A stretch of 64,000 nucleotides of DNA from Asaia bogorensis (GCA_945873195.1 CAMCDA010000003.1:1-64000); one strand, 5' to 3'. Shown: positions 9,150 through 18,677, counted from the stretch's first letter. The notes: generated by a model not told the origin, from the sequence alone. Numbers and translations are program-made.

Positions 9150-9617
9150 GTGAACGCACTCAGCCCGCTGGGGATGGTCTCGGAATTCCCGAGCAGCAAC
9201 CAGACGAACACGAACGCACTGCCGGGTGGCGAGGCGGATGAACAGAAGGACTACTTCGTCGAAAAGGACGGAGTGAAGTTCGCTGGCACCCATCTGCTGA
9301 TCGACCTTTGGGGCGCATCCAACCTCGCTGACCCCGAGCATGTCGATCGCGCCTTGCGTGACGCGGCCGAGGCCGCGGGCGCGACAATCCTGCATGGGCA
9401 TTTCCACCACTTCTCGCCAAATGGCGGGGTCAGTGGCGTCCTGGTGTTGGCCGAGAGCCATATCTCGATCCACACTTGGCCGGAACGGAACTTCGCGGCG
9501 ATCGACATCTTCATGTGCGGCGCCTGCAATCCCTACATGGGACTGCCGGCTCTGAAGGCGGCGTTCCAGCCGGCCTCGATCAACCTGGGTGAGCAGCGCC
9601 GCGGCCTGATCGCCTGA
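9150..9617 (+). CDS. speD: S-adenosylmethionine decarboxylase proenzyme
   Basis: ESHISIHTWPERNFAAIDIFMCGACNP; GTG start at 9150 or in-frame ATG at 9174. Confidence 0.93.
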   Translation: MNALSPLGMVSEFPSSNQTNTNALPGGEADEQKDYFVEKDGVKFAGTHLLIDLWGASNLADPEHVDRALRDAAEAAGATILHGHFHHFSPNGGVSGVLVLAESHISIHTWPERNFAAIDIFMCGACNPYMGLPALKAAFQPASINLGEQRRGLIA

Positions 9618-9636
9618 TCCGATTTCCGATGCAACA

Positions 9637-9671
9637 ACGCGCGGCCCGGGCGAACCGTCCGGGCCGCGCGT
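9637..9671 (+). terminator. strong GC hairpin between speD and speE (attenuator or RNA-processing candidate)
   Basis: ACGCGCGGCCCGG/CCGGGCCGCGCGT 13-bp perfect stem, 9-nt loop, no U tract. Confidence 0.5.
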
Positions 9672-9722
9672 CGCGTTTGTGGACCGATCAAAGCCCAACC
9701 ACGGCTTTGGCGCAGGGGAACC

Positions 9723-10592
9723 ATGATGACCACCGATAGCTGGATCAACGAATCGCTGTACGCCGAATGGGGCCAACGGTTCCTGGTGAAGCGCGAACTC
9801 GCGCGGGTCAAAAGCGACTTCCAGGACATCGTGATCTTTGAAAGCTTCACGCATGGCCGGGTCATGGTCCTGGATGGCGTCATCCAGATCACGGAAGGCG
9901 ATGAGTTCGTCTACCAGGAAATGCTGACCCATGTGCCCCTGCTGGCCCATGGCGCGGCCGAGAACGTCCTGATCATCGGCGCCGGTGACGGCGGAGTCCT
10001 CCGCCGTGTCCTGATGCACAAGGGCGTCAAGCGCGCCGTCATGGTCGAAATCGACGGTGAGGTGATCCGCCTGTGCAAGGAATTCCTGCCGAACATCGCC
10101 GGTGAAGCCTGGAACGATCCGCGCGCCGATGTGATCGTGGGTGACGGCATCGACTATGTGAAACGCGCCCCCGACGGCGCCTTCGACGCGATCGTTGTCG
10201 ACTCGACCGATCCGATCGGTGTGGGCGAAGTGCTGTTCACCGATGAGTTCTACGAGAACTGCGCCCGCATCCTGTCCCCGCGCGGCCTGGTCGTGAATCA
10301 GTGCGGGGTGCCCTTCATGCAGGCGGATGAACTGCGGGACACCAGCCTCCGCCGTCGCAAGTTCTTTCCCCATGTCAGCGCCTATGTCGCCGCCGTGCCG
10401 ACGTATGTTGGCGGCTTCATGACCCTCGGCTGGGCGGCGAAGGATGCGGGTCTGACCTCGGTTCCGGCCGAAACGATCCGCGCGCGGGCCGCCGCCGCCG
10501 GCATCCTGGGCACCACTGAATACTGGACCCCGGAAATCCACGTCTCCGCCTTCCACCTTCCGCCCTACATCGCTCGGCATTTACCGGTCTGA
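9723..10592 (+). CDS. speE: spermidine synthase
   Basis: VLIIGAGDGGVLRRVLMHKGVKRAVMVEID; DSTDPIGVGEVLFTDEFY. Confidence 0.96.
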   Translation: MMTTDSWINESLYAEWGQRFLVKRELARVKSDFQDIVIFESFTHGRVMVLDGVIQITEGDEFVYQEMLTHVPLLAHGAAENVLIIGAGDGGVLRRVLMHKGVKRAVMVEIDGEVIRLCKEFLPNIAGEAWNDPRADVIVGDGIDYVKRAPDGAFDAIVVDSTDPIGVGEVLFTDEFYENCARILSPRGLVVNQCGVPFMQADELRDTSLRRRKFFPHVSAYVAAVPTYVGGFMTLGWAAKDAGLTSVPAETIRARAAAAGILGTTEYWTPEIHVSAFHLPPYIARHLPV

Positions 10593-10671
10593 ACTGCTTG
10601 TGTCTGAACCGGCCGTTGCCCCAGGCCTTCGTCGTCTCTACGGTTTGCCGCCCGTCATAAGGAGGAAATCC

Positions 10672-11439
10672 ATGGTCGAAGGCCTGAAGGTCACCCGGAA
10701 CGGTTCGGTGATGGAAATCACCTTCGACCGCCCCGAAAAGAAGAACGCCCTGACCCGGGACATGTATACCGGGGTCGTCTCGGCGTTCGAGGCTGCCGAC
10801 GCCGATCCGGCCGTGCGGGTCATCCTGCTGACGGGCGCCGGGGATACGTTCACCTCTGGTAACGACATCAAGGACTTCCAGGCCCGCGCCCGTGGGAATG
10901 AGCAACGGGACGGTTCCCCGTTCCTGACCGCGCTTTCGACGCTGAAAACCCCCCTGATCGGCGCGGTCAACGGCGCGGCGATCGGCGTGGGGACCACGAT
11001 GCTGGCCCATTGCGATCTGATCATCGCGGCCCGGTCGGCCCGGTTCATCATGCCCTTCACCAGCCTCGGCCTGGTGCCGGAGGCCGGGAGTTCATTGCTG
11101 TTCCCCCGACTGGTCGGCATGCAGCGGGCCAGCGCCCTGCTTCTGCTGGGCCAGCCGCTGGATGCTGAGACCGCCCTGAACTGGGGCTTTGTCAACCAGG
11201 TCGTCGATGACGCGGACCTGATGGACACGGCCCGCACGATGGCGGAAAGGCTGGCGGCCCTGCCGCCCCAGGCGGTCCGCCTGACCAAGCAATTGATAAA
11301 GCAGGGTTCCCAGGACCTGACCGACCGCATCGCCGAGGAATTGGTGATCTTCAAGGAACGGGTCAAGTCGCCGGAGGCCGGGGAAGCCTTTGCCGCGTTC
11401 GTGGAAAAGCGGCGGCCCGATTTCTCACGCTTTGAATGA
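10672..11439 (+). CDS. enoyl-CoA hydratase/isomerase family protein
   Basis: crotonase fold ITFDRPEKKNALTRDMY; NGAAIGVGTTMLAHCDLIIA; RBS aggagg before ATG. Confidence 0.92.
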   Translation: MVEGLKVTRNGSVMEITFDRPEKKNALTRDMYTGVVSAFEAADADPAVRVILLTGAGDTFTSGNDIKDFQARARGNEQRDGSPFLTALSTLKTPLIGAVNGAAIGVGTTMLAHCDLIIAARSARFIMPFTSLGLVPEAGSSLLFPRLVGMQRASALLLLGQPLDAETALNWGFVNQVVDDADLMDTARTMAERLAALPPQAVRLTKQLIKQGSQDLTDRIAEELVIFKERVKSPEAGEAFAAFVEKRRPDFSRFE

Positions 11440-11446
11440 CGGACAT

Positions 11447-11469
11447 CCCCTCTCCCCATGGGAGAGGGG
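11447..11469. terminator. bidirectional terminator between convergent genes
   Basis: CCCCTCTCCC-CAT-GGGAGAGGGG perfect 10-bp stem. Confidence 0.6.
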
Positions 11470-11484
11470 GTTCGACCGGCCGGA

Positions 11485-11820
11485 TCAGCCCTTCGGCTTG
11501 ACCGCGGGGGTGAAGAACGGCGCCGGGGTCATCAGATTGTTCCGCTGGGCGAGCAGATACCCGGCCTCGGCGTTCATCTTCAGATAGGCCTGCCATTCCG
11601 GATCGGCCTGCATCGCGGCCCGCTTGGCCGAACGGTCGGCCGCGTCCTTGTAGATCCAGCCATGGACGTAGGTGTTGATTTCGCCCGATTCGGTGATCAG
11701 GTAGATCAGCGGCTCTCCGAGGTGCCGCTTCTGCGCGGCCATGCCGTGCTTTTCGTACAAGGCCATCTGAGGGCCCATGGTGCCGGGCTTGAGGGTATAG
11801 GTGCGAAGGTCGATCAGCAT
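11485..11820 (-). CDS. NIPSNAP family protein
   Basis: MLIDLRTYTLKPGTMGPQMALYEKHGMAAQKRHLGEPLIYLITESGEINTYVHGWIYKDAADR. Confidence 0.88.
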   Translation of the reverse strand: MLIDLRTYTLKPGTMGPQMALYEKHGMAAQKRHLGEPLIYLITESGEINTYVHGWIYKDAADRSAKRAAMQADPEWQAYLKMNAEAGYLLAQRNNLMTPAPFFTPAVKPKG

Positions 11821-11879
11821 GACGGATCCTGTCCCGTGAGCAGCGCCGCGGGAATGCGGCTGGCGCAGCTAAGCACGGA

Positions 11880-12386
11880 TCAGCGCAGATGCCGAACGAT
11901 GACCTCGGCCAACGCTTCGCACCCGGTCAGATCGTCCTGGTCGAAGCGGTTCAGGTCCGGGCTGTCGAGATCCAGCACGCCGATCAGCCGGCCATCGGCC
12001 AGCAACGGGATCACGAGTTCGGACCGGGAGGCCGTGTCACAGGCGATATGGCCGGGAAATGCTTCCACGTCCGGGACCAGAATCGACTGTTTCCGTTCGG
12101 CCGCCGAACCGCAGACGCCCTTTCCGAGAGGAATGCGCACGCAAGCGGGCCGGCCCTGGAAGGGGCCGAGGACCAATTCGCCGTCACGCAAGAAATAGAA
12201 ACCGGCCCAGTTCAGGGCTGGCAGGCTGTGATAGATCGCCGCGGCCGCGTTCGCCGCGTTGGCGGTCGGGTCCGGCTCTCCGGTCAGAAGCCCGTCGAGT
12301 TCAAGGGCCAGGTCCTTATAGAGAACGGCCTTTCCCTGGGCCGGCTGCGCGCCGGTCCAGGGGGATGGTCGGGAGGCGTCATGCAT
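11880..12386 (-). CDS. GAF-domain free methionine-(R)-sulfoxide reductase
   Basis: NWAGFYFLRDGELVLGPFQGRPACVRIPLGKGVCGSAAERKQSILVPDVEAFPGHIACD, fRMsr motif. Confidence 0.88.
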   Translation of the reverse strand: MHDASRPSPWTGAQPAQGKAVLYKDLALELDGLLTGEPDPTANAANAAAAIYHSLPALNWAGFYFLRDGELVLGPFQGRPACVRIPLGKGVCGSAAERKQSILVPDVEAFPGHIACDTASRSELVIPLLADGRLIGVLDLDSPDLNRFDQDDLTGCEALAEVIVRHLR

Positions 12387-12447
12387 GAAACGCGGTTCCG
12401 CTCGGGCCAGCCGGATCGGCGCTGGCCAATTGTCGTGATGTTATGGC

Positions 12448-12870
12448 CTAGCGCGCGGCGCGCGCCGCGGTCTTTGCGGCGGCCGGCTTGGTCGCGCGGG
12501 CCTTGGTGGTGCCGCCTTCGGCCGCGGCGGCCGAGGACTTCAGGATGCTCTTGATTTCACGGAAGAAAGCCGAACCAGCCGGGGTCCGCTGCACCAGGAC
12601 GCTGCGGCGATCCTGCGGGTCGGTCTTACGGCGCACGAGTTCGAACTCGGCCAGGCGATCGAGCGCGCGAGAGATCGCGGGCTTGGAGATATCCAATGCC
12701 TCGGCCAAGCCACGGACGGTCTGAGCCTCATTCTCGATGTAGCAGATCAGGAATACGCCGAACTGCCGAGCGGAGAGGTCATGCCCGTCGCGACGGACCA
12801 GCTCCACGATGGTTCGGCGCAGGACGCCGGCGAGCCCTTCCCCGTCTTCGTTTGTTGCCATGTCATTCAA
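12448..12870 (-). CDS. MarR family transcriptional regulator with Lys/Ala-rich C-terminal tail
   Basis: winged HTH TVRGLAEALDISKPAISRALDRLAEFELVRRKTDPQDRRSV; tail TTKARATKPAAAKTAARAAR. Confidence 0.88.
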   Translation of the reverse strand: MNDMATNEDGEGLAGVLRRTIVELVRRDGHDLSARQFGVFLICYIENEAQTVRGLAEALDISKPAISRALDRLAEFELVRRKTDPQDRRSVLVQRTPAGSAFFREIKSILKSSAAAAEGGTTKARATKPAAAKTAARAAR

Positions 12871-13171
12871 TCCTTTCTGACGGCCAGCCGCCGCCGCCGT
12901 CGGTTGACCGTTACCGGTTGTATCGTTTCGTCAGCAACCACACCGTGCGTGATAAAGCACACATTGTTTGAAACGTCCGTACCAGATTTCCCTCCCCCGG
13001 TCGGCCGCCGTTGCTGGGACAAGGGTGTTATGATCACCGATTGTCCCGTACCTGACAAGCATATGGTAGCGACATCGCCCGTTGTCTATCCATTGAAAAA
13101 CGATCTCGTGATCCAGGCGGGTGATCAGCCATGTGTCTGGGTCACGCCAGAACGAAATGATGACGATACGT

Positions 13172-13185
13172 TTGATCTGAATCAA
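13172..13185 (+). promoter_or_regulatory. FNR/FixK-type binding site
   Basis: TTGATctgaATCAA, perfect TTGAT-N4-ATCAA palindrome. Confidence 0.75.
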
Positions 13186-13268
13186 GGCGGCGTTTGCGGC
13201 GTGGTCACATTCTGGCGCTACGTTCACGGGCCCTGGAAGGGCCAAGATGCACATCAGAGGAGCCTGTC

Positions 13269-13418
13269 ATGACCACCACGCACGCATCCGCCGAAGCACA
13301 TCCTTGGGTTGAAGTAACCGAGCGCTCCGACGGGCATTTCCTGCCATTCGTCACGGGGGTGCTGTTTTTCGTCGTGACGGCCGTTGCCGCGATCCTGGTG
13401 TCGGGTTTGCCGCACTGA
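13269..13418 (+). CDS. 49-aa single-TM small membrane protein
   Basis: MTTTHASAEAHPWVEVTERSDGHFLPFVTGVLFFVVTAVAAILVSGLPH; RBS-like aggagc; downstream of FNR-type box. Confidence 0.65.
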   Translation: MTTTHASAEAHPWVEVTERSDGHFLPFVTGVLFFVVTAVAAILVSGLPH

Positions 13419-13475
13419 CGGCTGCCCGTCTGGGAACTTCCGGGCCGCGCCAGGCAAAAATCTGATTGATCCGAT

Positions 13476-13503
13476 ACGGCTCCCTCGGTTCCGAGGGGGC
13501 CGT
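13476..13503. terminator. terminator between the small membrane protein and kup (convergent)
   Basis: ACGGCTCCCTCG-GTTC-CGAGGGGGCCGT 12-bp stem with one GU pair. Confidence 0.6.
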
Positions 13504-13554
13504 TTCGTGTTGTACGCCGGCTTGTTTTACGTGATTCGAGAGTGGAGCACCCGC

Positions 13555-15486
13555 TCAGATTGCGATCCGCACGCCCAGCTCGACCACGCGATCGCTTGGA
13601 ATCCGGAAGAATTCGGTGGCCGGCACGGCGTTGCGCGCCATCGCCAGGAACAGCCAGCGGCGCCACCAGGACAATTTCGGTTCCATGCCCGGCACAAGCA
13701 CTTCCCGCCCGAGAAAATAACTCGATTGCATGGCGTCAAAAGCGACGTCGGCGCCGAGGCTTTCCAACTCACGCGGGATATTCGGGCTTTCCATGAAGCC
13801 GTAGCGCAGGATCACCCGGTGGATTCCCGGTGCAAGTTCGGACAATTCGGTCCGCCGGGAGGGTGCGACCTCGGGTTCGTCGGTGGTCTGGACGGTCACG
13901 AACAGCACGCGCTCGTGCAGGACCTTGTTGTGCTTGAGATTGTGCAACAGCGAGGTGGGCACGTAGTCGGGGGTGCCGGTCAGGAAGACAGCCATGCCTG
14001 GCACGCGGATGGTGCGAGACTGGGGCAGACGGGCGAGGAAGGGGGCGAGCGGCATGCTGTCCTGTTTCCAGCGGGCCATCATCAGGTCGCGGCCGCGTTT
14101 CCAGGATGTCATCAACGCGACGAGTCCGATCCCGACGACCAGGGGTACCCAGCCGCCTTCGTGTACTTTCAGCAAATTGGCGGCGAAAAACATGCCATCG
14201 ATCAGGAAGAACACGCCGAACGTTCCAATTGTCAGCCAGCGGGACCAGTTGAAACGGCGGCGAAACACGATCACCGCGAGCATCGTCGTGCACAGGAACG
14301 TTCCGGTCACCGCGATGCCATAGGCCGCGGCCAGATGCTCGGAGGAGCGGAATGACACCATCAGGATCACGGCCCCGATCGCCAGCAGGGTGTTGATCTG
14401 GGGCACGTAGATCTGGCCGGCTTCAAGGTTGGATGTGTGGCGGATCGTCATACGCGGCAGGAAGCCAAGCTGCATGCACTGGCGCGCGACGGAATAGGCG
14501 CCGGAGATCATGGCCTGGCAGGCGATGACGGTTGCCGCGGTGGCGAGGAGCACGAGGGGCAGTCGGAACCATTCCGGGGCAAGGAGGAAGAACGGGCTTT
14601 CCAGCGCGGCCTGGTCGCTGAGGATCAAGGCGCCCTGGCCGAGATAGTTCAGCATCAGGCAGGGCAGCACGAAGAACAGCCAGGCGAGGCGGATCGGCCT
14701 CGCGCCAAAATGGCCCATGTCGGCGTAAAGCGCCTCGGCCCCTGTAACGCACAGGACGACCGCGCCCAGCACCATGAAGGCCAGGAATTTATATTCGACG
14801 CAGAGCGCGACGGCATAGGTGGGGGAGATGGCCAGCAGGACATAGGGGTGGCGGATGATCTCGATCAGGCCCAGGACGCCGAGTGTCAGGAACCAGACGG
14901 TCATGATCGGGCCGAAGACCCGGCCGATGCTGGCGGTGCCATACTGCTGGATGGCGAACAGGGCGACGACGATGGTCACGCTGATCGGTATGATCGCCGG
15001 CGCCAGACGTGGCAGGGTGACCTGAAGTCCCTCCACCGCCGACAGCACGGAGATGGCCGGCGTTATGGTGCCGTCGCCAAAGAACAGGCAGGCGCCGGCG
15101 ATGCCCACCAGCGCCAGGACCGCGCGGAGGGTTGTGCCGGATGCGGTGCGCTGTGCCAGGGCCATCAGCGCGAGGATCCCGCCTTCGCCGCGGTTGTCCG
15201 CGCGCAGGATCAGGAAGACGTACTTGATGGTGACGACCAGCACGAGCGCCCAGAAGAACAGCGACATCACGCCCAGGATTTCAAACGCCGTGATGGTCGA
15301 TCCCTTGAAGGGCATCAGGCTCGCCTTCACGGCGTAGAGCGGGCTGGTTCCGATATCGCCGTAGACAACGCCCAGGACGCCAAGCATGGCACCGGCGGTG
15401 AGCGGTCGCTTGTCGCCGTGAGATTCATCGGCGGGCGCGTGTCCGGCGGGCGAATTTTCGGCGGGGGCATCTGCTGGGGTGGTCAC
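13555..15486 (-). CDS. kup: potassium transporter Kup
   Basis: [37 protein letters not shown]; multi-TM. Confidence 0.96.
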   Translation of the reverse strand: MTTPADAPAENSPAGHAPADESHGDKRPLTAGAMLGVLGVVYGDIGTSPLYAVKASLMPFKGSTITAFEILGVMSLFFWALVLVVTIKYVFLILRADNRGEGGILALMALAQRTASGTTLRAVLALVGIAGACLFFGDGTITPAISVLSAVEGLQVTLPRLAPAIIPISVTIVVALFAIQQYGTASIGRVFGPIMTVWFLTLGVLGLIEIIRHPYVLLAISPTYAVALCVEYKFLAFMVLGAVVLCVTGAEALYADMGHFGARPIRLAWLFFVLPCLMLNYLGQGALILSDQAALESPFFLLAPEWFRLPLVLLATAATVIACQAMISGAYSVARQCMQLGFLPRMTIRHTSNLEAGQIYVPQINTLLAIGAVILMVSFRSSEHLAAAYGIAVTGTFLCTTMLAVIVFRRRFNWSRWLTIGTFGVFFLIDGMFFAANLLKVHEGGWVPLVVGIGLVALMTSWKRGRDLMMARWKQDSMPLAPFLARLPQSRTIRVPGMAVFLTGTPDYVPTSLLHNLKHNKVLHERVLFVTVQTTDEPEVAPSRRTELSELAPGIHRVILRYGFMESPNIPRELESLGADVAFDAMQSSYFLGREVLVPGMEPKLSWWRRWLFLAMARNAVPATEFFRIPSDRVVELGVRIAI

Positions 15487-15645
15487 GGCGTGCTCCGGAT
15501 GCTGTCCCGGGACCCTGCTGCGGTCATGCGAAATCCTCGTCGACCGTTGCCGCCCGTGGCGGACGGCGGACGCTTACGCCGCGCGGCCAATGCATGCAAG
15601 CGTTCTGGCGGGGGGCCGTGCCCGGGCGGGGGGATGATGGTGGGT

Positions 15646-15664
15646 TTCTCACGGTGCATGGGGT
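15646..15664. repeat. 19-bp direct repeat copy 1 upstream of kup
   Basis: TTCTCACGGTGCATGGGGT, identical to 15720-15738. Confidence 0.85.
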
Positions 15665-15719
15665 GTTACCGCATGCAATTTTTCCTGGTCCGGGCAGGCC
15701 GCGCCGGGGCCATGGCCGG

Positions 15720-15738
15720 TTCTCACGGTGCATGGGGT
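15720..15738. repeat. 19-bp direct repeat copy 2 upstream of kup
   Basis: TTCTCACGGTGCATGGGGT; 74 bp from copy 1. Confidence 0.85.
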
Positions 15739-15890
15739 CCTGCCGAGGGCATTTTCTCAGCGGCAAGGGCTAGGTCGCGGGGGTTGGTCGTTCATGATTT
15801 GTTCATAACAAAACCAGCTGATCGAGGCAAGTATGTGTGGCAACCAGACCGTGGTAACGGTCCCCGGCGCCAGGCCGGGGATGCCGAAGT

Positions 15891-16451
15891 TCAGGCCGCG
15901 TCCTCGCGGCGGTCGCGGACCTTCACGTAGGCGAGCTTCGCATGCTCCCCGCAATAGGGCTTCCCGGGTTCGGAGGCATCGTCGCAGAATTTGAAGCCGC
16001 GCGTGCCAGGCTCTCCGATCGGCCAGCAGCAGGTGATGACCCGCCCATAGGGCCGGTACTGCGCGGGCTGCTGGCGCGGCACGGCGACCGGAACCGGACG
16101 AGCGGCCAACACCGCGGGAGCGACAGGCGGTGCGGGTGGGGGGGCGGCCGGCGCCTCGGCGACGACAACGACGGGTGCCACCTCGATCACCGGCAAGGGT
16201 ACTGGCACATCGGTGCTGGCCAGCGGCGGCAGGGTCGAACCCTCCACGCGCCGTGTGGGCGCCGGTCGCGGCGTCTCGGCGGAGACCGGGTCGCGGCGGA
16301 TGGGGGATGGGCGCGCGGGCAGGTCGAGGCGATGGGCCTTGCCGACGATCGCGTTCTTCGAAACCCCAAGCCGGCGGCCGATCTCGGCCGTGGAATGACC
16401 CTCCGCCCAAAGGGCACGCAGGCGGGCAATGACTTCCTCGGTCCAATCCAT
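15891..16451 (-). CDS. gcrA: GcrA cell cycle regulator
   Basis: MDWTEEVIARLRALWAEGHSTAEIGRRLGVSKNAIVGKAHRLDLPARPSPI; C-terminal CCWPIGEPGTRGFKFCDDASEPGKPYCGEHAKLAY. Confidence 0.97.
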   Translation of the reverse strand: MDWTEEVIARLRALWAEGHSTAEIGRRLGVSKNAIVGKAHRLDLPARPSPIRRDPVSAETPRPAPTRRVEGSTLPPLASTDVPVPLPVIEVAPVVVVAEAPAAPPPAPPVAPAVLAARPVPVAVPRQQPAQYRPYGRVITCCWPIGEPGTRGFKFCDDASEPGKPYCGEHAKLAYVKVRDRREDAA

Positions 16452-16709
16452 ATCCTGGGTTCCCCTCCCGGTCTAACCACAAAATACGGTATAGACCCTC
16501 GCCGCTCGGCTCAATCCCGGAGTTGGGTCAAACCACAAAAAGTTGTGGACAACCGGTCGGACCACCACCAGCGTTAGTTTTTTTCGACGGTATGGCCCAG
16601 CCTTTTGGCCCTGCTGGTGGGCGGCGGGTTGATCTCGGGTTCAGCCTTGACAAACGACGGCCGGAAGGGCCGGGTTCCCCGTATAGGGATAAGGTAAGGA
16701 CGGCCGACG

Positions 16710-18632
16710 ATGACGGTGGATTTCCGCGCGCTGACGCGTGACGAGGCGCTGATGACCCAGGCGCTGGACGGAGCCGACCTGGCGCCATTGCTGATGGCGC
16801 TGGTACATCTGACCGGGGAGGAACACTGGCTGGATGAGGTGGCGCCGCACATCACCGGCCCGTGGAACTTCATGGAGAACGCGCCCGACTCCCTGAAGCA
16901 GCGCCTGCGGGACCGGCTGCGGGTGGCGCTGCGGGACTATGCCGACTCCAACCGACCGCTGCCCGAGGAACCGCCGTCGCATCTGCTCCGCCGCATGCTG
17001 AGCGTGGGCGTCGGGCAGGAGGTCCCCGAGGAATACATGCCGCTGATCCTGGAGGAGACCGCCCAGGACCGCGAAGACCCCAAGACCGTGGCCTGGCGCG
17101 CGAAGCCGGATGACAGGCGGCTGGCCGCGTTCCGCGCGGTGATCGTGGGCGCCGGCGTGTCCGGCCTGTGCATGGCGATCAAGATGCGGGAGGCCGGCAT
17201 CCCCTTCACGATCATCGAGCGCAACCCGACCGTCGGCGGCACCTGGTACGAGAACGGCTATCCCGGCTGCGGCGTCGATACGCCCAACCATTTCTATTCC
17301 TTCTCGTTCGAGCCCAACCACGACTGGCCGCGCCATTTCTCCCCGCGGCGGGACCTGTGGAACTATCTGGAGCGGATGGCGGACGACTATGACATTCGCC
17401 GCGACATCCGATTCAACACCGATGTGACCGGCGCGCGGTATGACGAGGCGTCGCGCAAGTGGTTCGTCTCGGTGCAGGCCAAGGACGGATCGGCTGAAAC
17501 GATCGAGGCGAATGCCTTCATCACCGCGGTCGGGCAGTTGAATCAGCCTCAGATTCCGCCGATCCCGGGGTTGGAGGATTTCGCCGGGCCGGCGTTCCAT
17601 ACCGCGCGATGGGATGAGAGCGTCGATCTGACCGGCAAGCGCGTGGCGATGATCGGCACCGGCGCGTCCGGCATGCAGGTTGGGCCGTCGATCGCGGGGG
17701 ATGTGGCGCATCTGACGATCTTCCAGCGCTCCCCGCACTGGGCGGTGGCCAATCCGAACTATCATAAGGATGTGGGCGCGGGGAAAACGGCGGCACTGAA
17801 GTTCATCCCGTTCTATGCGAAGTGGTACCGGTTCCAGTTGCTGTGGGCTTCGTCGGACGGGCTGCACGCGTCGCTGCACGCCGATCCCGCCTGGCCGACG
17901 CCGGACCAGTCGCTGAACGCGCCAAACCAGAAATTCCGGGAAGACCTGATCGCCTACATCAAGGGGCAGATCGGCGATGATCCGGAGCTGCTGGCCAAGG
18001 TCGTGCCGGCCTATCCGCCCTACGGCAAGCGGATGCTGCGCGACAATCACTGGTACAAGATGCTGACCCGCCCGAACGTCGACCTGGTGACCAGCCCGGT
18101 GGAACGGATCACCGCCGACGCGATCGTGACTCGCGACGGGGAGACTCATCCGGCCGATATCCTCGTGCTGGCGACCGGGTTCCATGCGCAGCGGATGCTG
18201 GCGCCGATGGAGATCACCGGCCGCGATGGCGTCAGCGTGCGCGGGCTGTGGGGCGAGGATGAGCCGCGGGCCTATCTGGGCATCACCGCGCCCGGCTTTC
18301 CGAACATGTTCATGCTTTATGGCCCCGGCACGAACCTGGCGCATGGCGGCAGCATCATCTTCCACACGGAATGCCAGGTTCGCTACATCATGCAGTGCCT
18401 GCGGGAGATGCTGGAGACCGGTGCGGCGGCCATGGAGTGCAAGGCCGAACCCTTCGCGGCCTACAACGAACTGCTGGATGCGACGCATGAAGGGATGGTG
18501 TGGGCGCATCGGGGCGTCGGGAGCTGGTACAAGAACAGCAGCGGGCGGGTGGTGACGAATTCCCCGTTCCGGCTGGTGGACTACAGGCGGATGACCGAGG
18601 CGTTGAAGCGGGATGACTACGTGATGGCTTGA
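16710..18632 (+). CDS. flavin-containing (Baeyer-Villiger-type) monooxygenase
   Basis: VIVGAGVSGLCMAIKM, TVGGTWYENGYPGCGVDTPNHFYSFSF, MIGTGASGMQV. Confidence 0.92.
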   Translation: MTVDFRALTRDEALMTQALDGADLAPLLMALVHLTGEEHWLDEVAPHITGPWNFMENAPDSLKQRLRDRLRVALRDYADSNRPLPEEPPSHLLRRMLSVGVGQEVPEEYMPLILEETAQDREDPKTVAWRAKPDDRRLAAFRAVIVGAGVSGLCMAIKMREAGIPFTIIERNPTVGGTWYENGYPGCGVDTPNHFYSFSFEPNHDWPRHFSPRRDLWNYLERMADDYDIRRDIRFNTDVTGARYDEASRKWFVSVQAKDGSAETIEANAFITAVGQLNQPQIPPIPGLEDFAGPAFHTARWDESVDLTGKRVAMIGTGASGMQVGPSIAGDVAHLTIFQRSPHWAVANPNYHKDVGAGKTAALKFIPFYAKWYRFQLLWASSDGLHASLHADPAWPTPDQSLNAPNQKFREDLIAYIKGQIGDDPELLAKVVPAYPPYGKRMLRDNHWYKMLTRPNVDLVTSPVERITADAIVTRDGETHPADILVLATGFHAQRMLAPMEITGRDGVSVRGLWGEDEPRAYLGITAPGFPNMFMLYGPGTNLAHGGSIIFHTECQVRYIMQCLREMLETGAAAMECKAEPFAAYNELLDATHEGMVWAHRGVGSWYKNSSGRVVTNSPFRLVDYRRMTEALKRDDYVMA

Positions 18633-18644
18633 GCGTGGCGTATT

Positions 18645-18677
18645 CCTGCATTTGCTGTATATTGCAGCAAATGCAGG
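18645..18677. promoter_or_regulatory. operator-like perfect 13-bp inverted repeat over the TA promoter
   Basis: CCTGCATTTGCTG-tatattg-CAGCAAATGCAGG; centre contains TATATT; 8 bp before ATG. Confidence 0.75.

Noticed and set aside
13030-13272. 80-aa ORF MITDCPVPDKHMVATSPVVYPLKN...
   Set aside because: Overlaps the FNR box and promoter region of the 49-aa gene; no domain or ribosome-binding site; likely non-coding.
14437-15930. 497-aa plus-strand ORF opposite kup
   Set aside because: Antisense shadow of kup with no domain features.
16476-16547. AACCACAAAA repeats and CCACAA-aaag-TTGTGG palindrome between gcrA and the FMO gene
   Set aside because: Short motifs in an AT-richer promoter region; could be an operator but not distinctive enough without comparative data.
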